Source: Truepera sp. (GTDB lineage Bacteria; Deinococcota; Deinococci; Deinococcales; Trueperaceae). From it: a stretch of 8,027 nt of DNA. The notes beneath the pieces were generated by a model that worked only from the letters and a program-made list of their open reading frames with translations, searched no databases and had not been told where the DNA came from. The DNA lies in assembly GCA_018333775.1 (NCBI GenBank), contig JAGXSO010000029.1:1-8027 (forward strand), given 5' to 3'. How positions within the stretch are numbered: position 1 is the first letter of the stretch; each line of letters begins with the position of its first letter. Of this stretch, positions 5,564-8,027 are shown one piece after another. The position numbers and the translations under genes were made by a program.

Positions 5564-7835
5564 ACGGCGCAGGGGCGCCATCTAGCGCCCACTGAGCATA
5601 AAGGTCCACAAAGGTAAAGCTCGAGTTAGCCAGACCGGCCTGCGCCAGCACGAAGCCAAGAAAATCGTGCACATCGTCGGCCGTGCTCTCCCGGAAGAGC
5701 GCCCCGCCCTGCTTGCCCGCGAAGCGGCCCACCGTGACTTCGGGTAGCGCCTCTTGCGCCGCCGCAGCCGTTAGGCGCAGCTCTTGCAGCAGCGCTTCGA
5801 CCAGGCGAAGGTCGGGTTCACTACGCGCTAAATCAGCCGCTGTGTAGATGGCCATATCGGTATCAAGCGTGCGCAGCACAATCCCTCGGCTGACTAGGCG
5901 GCGCAGCAGCGATGGGCTGCCGGTCACCTCCAGGGGAACGGTGGTGCTAACGAGCTGCTCGGCTAACCCGCTCACGCTCAGGCTGAGCCGGTAGCTGCCG
6001 GCGGCTAAGGTCGCCGGGAGATCCAGAGCGATATCGCCGATGACGAAGGCCACTGCGCCCCGGGGGATGCTTACCGTTTGCGACAAAGCTGCTAGGTCGG
6101 CATCCTGAAGCCTCAGGGTCACCATTACCTGTGAGGGTAGCTCGAAGCCGGGGGTAGAGAGTTCGAAGCGGGCAACCAGGCGGTCGCCGGGCTGGAAAGT
6201 AGCGGTGACGGGGCCACGTGCACCGAGGCTGAGCGTGATATCGGAGGTAATTTCCAGAGGCGGCGGCGGAGCGCGCAGCACAGCGATGCGCTGCCGTGCC
6301 TGCGCAGCAAAGGGCTCCCCCCCACCGCGAGCCAGAAACTGCTCAAACTGAGTAGCGGCCTCCTCGCGGCGCCCCTCGGCTTCGTACAGCGTAGCGAGCG
6401 CGAAGTGGACCCCGATCTGATCCGGATAGAGCGTTAGCGCGTTCTCGAGATCAACGATAGCCTCATCTTCCACACCGGGGTCGATGGCTAGGGCGTGCTG
6501 GTAAGCCTCCATCGCCTCGCTGAGGCGGTCTGTTACAGCCTGTACTAGGCCGAGGTTATACCAGGCTACGTACTGCTGGTCGTTCAGTTCCAGGGCGCGC
6601 AGCGAAGCGCGCTCGCTGCGCTCCAAAAAGCCGAGCAGGTAGTAGGCCCAGCCCAGGTTGGTCCAGTACAGGTCGCTCTCGGGCGCTAAGCTTACCGCCA
6701 CCACCAGCGCCTGGGCCGCGGCCAGCGCATCGTCCTGGTCAAAGGCGATGAACGATCTCCGCTCGAAGGGGTAGGTCATAAAGGGCGCCACGCGGCTCCA
6801 CAGCGCCAGGGCCTCTATTTCCAGAGCGGTCTCGCCGAGCTGCTGCGCGGCTAGCTGCGCGCCGAGCAGCGCGCTCCGCTCTGGTATCTCAACTAGCTCG
6901 GTGAGGTCTTGATGTGCGCTTTCGACCCGGTTGACCGCCCGGTAGACAGCCCTAGCTGCCAGGCCATACGGGTAGCGCGCCGCCTGCTCGAAAGCCGCCC
7001 TGGCCCCAGGGTGGTCGTTGATGCTGGCTCTGAGGGTGGCTACCCAGAGCTGAGCCAGCGGCCACTCCGTCTCGGCTGCCAGCGCCTGAAAAGCTGCGAT
7101 AGCGCGCGGGTTATCCAGCGGTGACCGGGTCAACTCCAGTGCCGCCCACAGCAGCGGGTCGGCTACCTCACCGCCCGCCAGCCACGCCTGCAAATGGCCA
7201 AGTAGCTCCTGCCAGTGCGCCTCGGCCTCTTCGGCGGCGACTGCTTGCGTTAGCCGCGCTAGCGCCTCGGCGGTAAAGCCGCCGCTTAAGAGCGCCAGCG
7301 CCTGCACATAGTCGCCATAAGCGGTTAGCAGGTCGATAGTGGTGCTGTCAGTATCTACCGGTAGATCGAACTCGCGGTTGAGTATCCCCAGCACCTGGAC
7401 TGCCAAACGCCCAGGCTCGCCCTGTGGGGCGCGCAGGATATACCGCGTCACCCGCTCAGGCGTGGCCAGGTAGAGATCAAGCCTCAGCCGCTCGCCGGTA
7501 AGCGTCACCGACCCGGTTAGCGCGATATCCACCCCCAGCGTCTCACGCACCATCGCAGCGCCGTCAAAACCGGCTACCTCGAAGCGCTCGTTCAGGAAGG
7601 CTAGCGGGTTGAAAAAACCTTCCTCGGCCACTAGCGGCGGCACCAACACCGGCGTGGGAAAGACTCCGATCACCAGGGCGTCATCAACCAACCCCTCCGC
7701 CACCCGATCGGCCACCGCCGTCCCTAAGATGACATCCGGGCCGCTAAAGGGATAGACGGCAACGCTCGTGATACCTTGTGCCCAGCCCAGCGGCCACAGC
7801 AGCAGCAGACCAAGACTAATCAGTAGCGTGCGCAT
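5562..7835 (-). CDS. Exported TPR protein with N-terminal VAVYPF domain and C-terminal beta-rich domain
   Basis: A 757-residue protein of unknown function, probably periplasmic or surface-exposed. Residues 1-19 look like a signal peptide (charged R2, leucine-rich core, WA before Q20); no lipobox cysteine is seen. Residues about 21-150 form an alpha/beta domain with ITSVAVYPF and LGVDIALTGSVTL...RLRLDLYL, resembling the TolB-N/CsgG-like pattern that precedes TPRs in some envelope proteins (inference). A helical region follows. The clearest TPRs are WTNLGWAYYLLGFLERSERA (391-410), AWYNLGLVQAVTDRLSEAME (424-443) and VHFALATLYEAEGRREEAAT (476-495). A half-repeat (459-472) lacks its first helix. 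After APPPPLE (522-528) comes a beta-rich, possibly Ig-like domain (about 526-637) and a helical tail. I chose the ATG at 7835 because GGAGG lies 5 nt upstream and the signal peptide starts there; the in-frame ATG at 7895 would bury it. TPRs suggest a scaffold role. Confidence 0.9.
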   Translation of the reverse strand: MRTLLISLGLLLLWPLGWAQGITSVAVYPFSGPDVILGTAVADRVAEGLVDDALVIGVFPTPVLVPPLVAEEGFFNPLAFLNERFEVAGFDGAAMVRETLGVDIALTGSVTLTGERLRLDLYLATPERVTRYILRAPQGEPGRLAVQVLGILNREFDLPVDTDSTTIDLLTAYGDYVQALALLSGGFTAEALARLTQAVAAEEAEAHWQELLGHLQAWLAGGEVADPLLWAALELTRSPLDNPRAIAAFQALAAETEWPLAQLWVATLRASINDHPGARAAFEQAARYPYGLAARAVYRAVNRVESAHQDLTELVEIPERSALLGAQLAAQQLGETALEIEALALWSRVAPFMTYPFERRSFIAFDQDDALAAAQALVVAVSLAPESDLYWTNLGWAYYLLGFLERSERASLRALELNDQQYVAWYNLGLVQAVTDRLSEAMEAYQHALAIDPGVEDEAIVDLENALTLYPDQIGVHFALATLYEAEGRREEAATQFEQFLARGGGEPFAAQARQRIAVLRAPPPPLEITSDITLSLGARGPVTATFQPGDRLVARFELSTPGFELPSQVMVTLRLQDADLAALSQTVSIPRGAVAFVIGDIALDLPATLAAGSYRLSLSVSGLAEQLVSTTVPLEVTGSPSLLRRLVSRGIVLRTLDTDMAIYTAADLARSEPDLRLVEALLQELRLTAAAAQEALPEVTVGRFAGKQGGALFRESTADDVHDFLGFVLAQAGLANSSFTFVDLYAQWALDGAPAP

Positions 7836-7840
7836 CACTA

Positions 7841-7845
7841 CCTCC
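7841..7845 (-). promoter_or_regulatory. Shine-Dalgarno GGAGG deciding the TPR gene start
   Basis: GGAGG lies 5 nt upstream of the ATG at 7835. This sets the start at the signal peptide rather than 20 codons further upstream. The site falls within a small inverted repeat: CTACC and GGTAG at 7838-7842 and 7852-7856 (plus strand) could fold over it. Confidence 0.8.
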
Positions 7846-7854
7846 GTTGACGGT

Positions 7855-7924
7855 AGGCTATCACGCTTCAGGTGAGAAGGGGTACCGCAGGCCACAGCAC
7901 AGCAGGAGCGTGACCTGGTAGCCT
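7855..7924. repeat. Long imperfect inverted repeat in nrdJ-TPR gap
   Basis: AGGCTA (7855-7860) pairs with TAGCCT (7919-7924), and TCACGCTTC (7861-7869) pairs with GGAGCGTGA (7905-7913, one G-T pair). A 5-nt bulge (7914-7918) and a loop of about 35 nt remain. On the plus strand the structure ends in TTTTT (7924-7928), like a terminator facing away from the local genes. On the minus strand, where all genes lie, it has no T run and ends about 10 nt before the Shine-Dalgarno. It may be a leader structure, a plus-strand terminator or chance. Confidence 0.45.
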
Positions 7925-7940
7925 TTTTACCCGTGCCCAG

Positions 7941-8027
7941 CTAACCACACTTGCTGTAACCGCACGCCTCACACTTACGGCACCCCTCCTCAAAGCGCAG
8001 CGGGCCGCCGCAATCAGGGCATTTAGC
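7941..8027 (-). CDS. nrdJ: Class II (B12-dependent) ribonucleotide reductase, C-terminal tail only
   Basis: Only the last 28 codons and the TAG stop (7941-7943) are in the window. The tail contains CPDCGGPLRFEEGC, then CRKC, and ends CGYSKCG. This fits the C-terminal zinc-ribbon of adenosylcobalamin-dependent ribonucleotide reductases, which make deoxyribonucleotides in the cytoplasm. The cysteines form CxxC, CxxC and a terminal CxxxxC pair. In other ribonucleotide reductases a terminal CxxxxC shuttles electrons from thioredoxin to the active site, and I infer the same here. The 105-bp gap to the TPR gene suggests a separate unit. Another zinc-ribbon protein is possible, but the GC-K-CGYS-CG ending is characteristic. 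Confidence 0.82.
   Translation of the reverse strand, partial: AKCPDCGGPLRFEEGCRKCEACGYSKCG

Noticed and set aside
5554..5592. Longer start for the first dehydrogenase at 5592
   Set aside because: It adds 13 residues before the Rossmann strand, overlaps the TPR gene, and ignores the AGGAG site 5 nt upstream of 5553.
7836..7895. Longer start for the TPR protein at 7895
   Set aside because: It would put 20 residues before a good signal peptide and pass through the GGAGG site that serves the ATG at 7835.

Overview
The window is GC-rich (roughly 60-65% by eye). Every gene I can support lies on the minus strand, so transcription runs from high to low coordinates. The MutS2 sequence resembles Deinococcus-Thermus MutS2 proteins as I remember them, for example the stretch after Walker A. 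A Deinococcus-Thermus or Truepera-like bacterium, possibly from an environmental assembly, is my best guess. It is inference and needs a database search.

Layout in transcription order: (1) 8027-7941, the last 28 codons of a class II (B12-dependent) ribonucleotide reductase, ending in its cysteine-rich tail. (2) 7940-7836, a 105-bp gap with a long inverted repeat and a strong Shine-Dalgarno. (3) 7835-5562, a 757-residue exported TPR protein with an N-terminal VAVYPF domain and a C-terminal beta-rich domain. (4) 5553-4555 and 4558-3545, two Gfo/Idh/MocA-family NAD(P)-dependent oxidoreductases overlapping by ATGA. (5) 3536-2112, a 474-residue membrane protein whose exported part is built from three ~97-residue repeats. 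(6) 2111-1983, a repeat-rich intergenic region. (7) 1922-1, endonuclease/ATPase MutS2, cut by the window edge before its Smr domain.

Genes 3-5 are spaced +8, -4 and +8 bp and look like one translationally coupled operon. It pairs two cytoplasmic sugar or cyclitol-type dehydrogenases with two envelope proteins of unknown function. A role in handling a sugar or glycan together with an envelope component is plausible but unproven.

The most distinctive signals are: a short dispersed repeat inside the first dehydrogenase, read in frame as ACPERSEG; a related-looking repeat in the intergenic region, next to an 8-nt tandem repeat and a perfect hairpin upstream of mutS2; and the ungapped threefold repeat in the membrane protein. 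I see no tRNA, rRNA, CRISPR array, transposase or phage gene.
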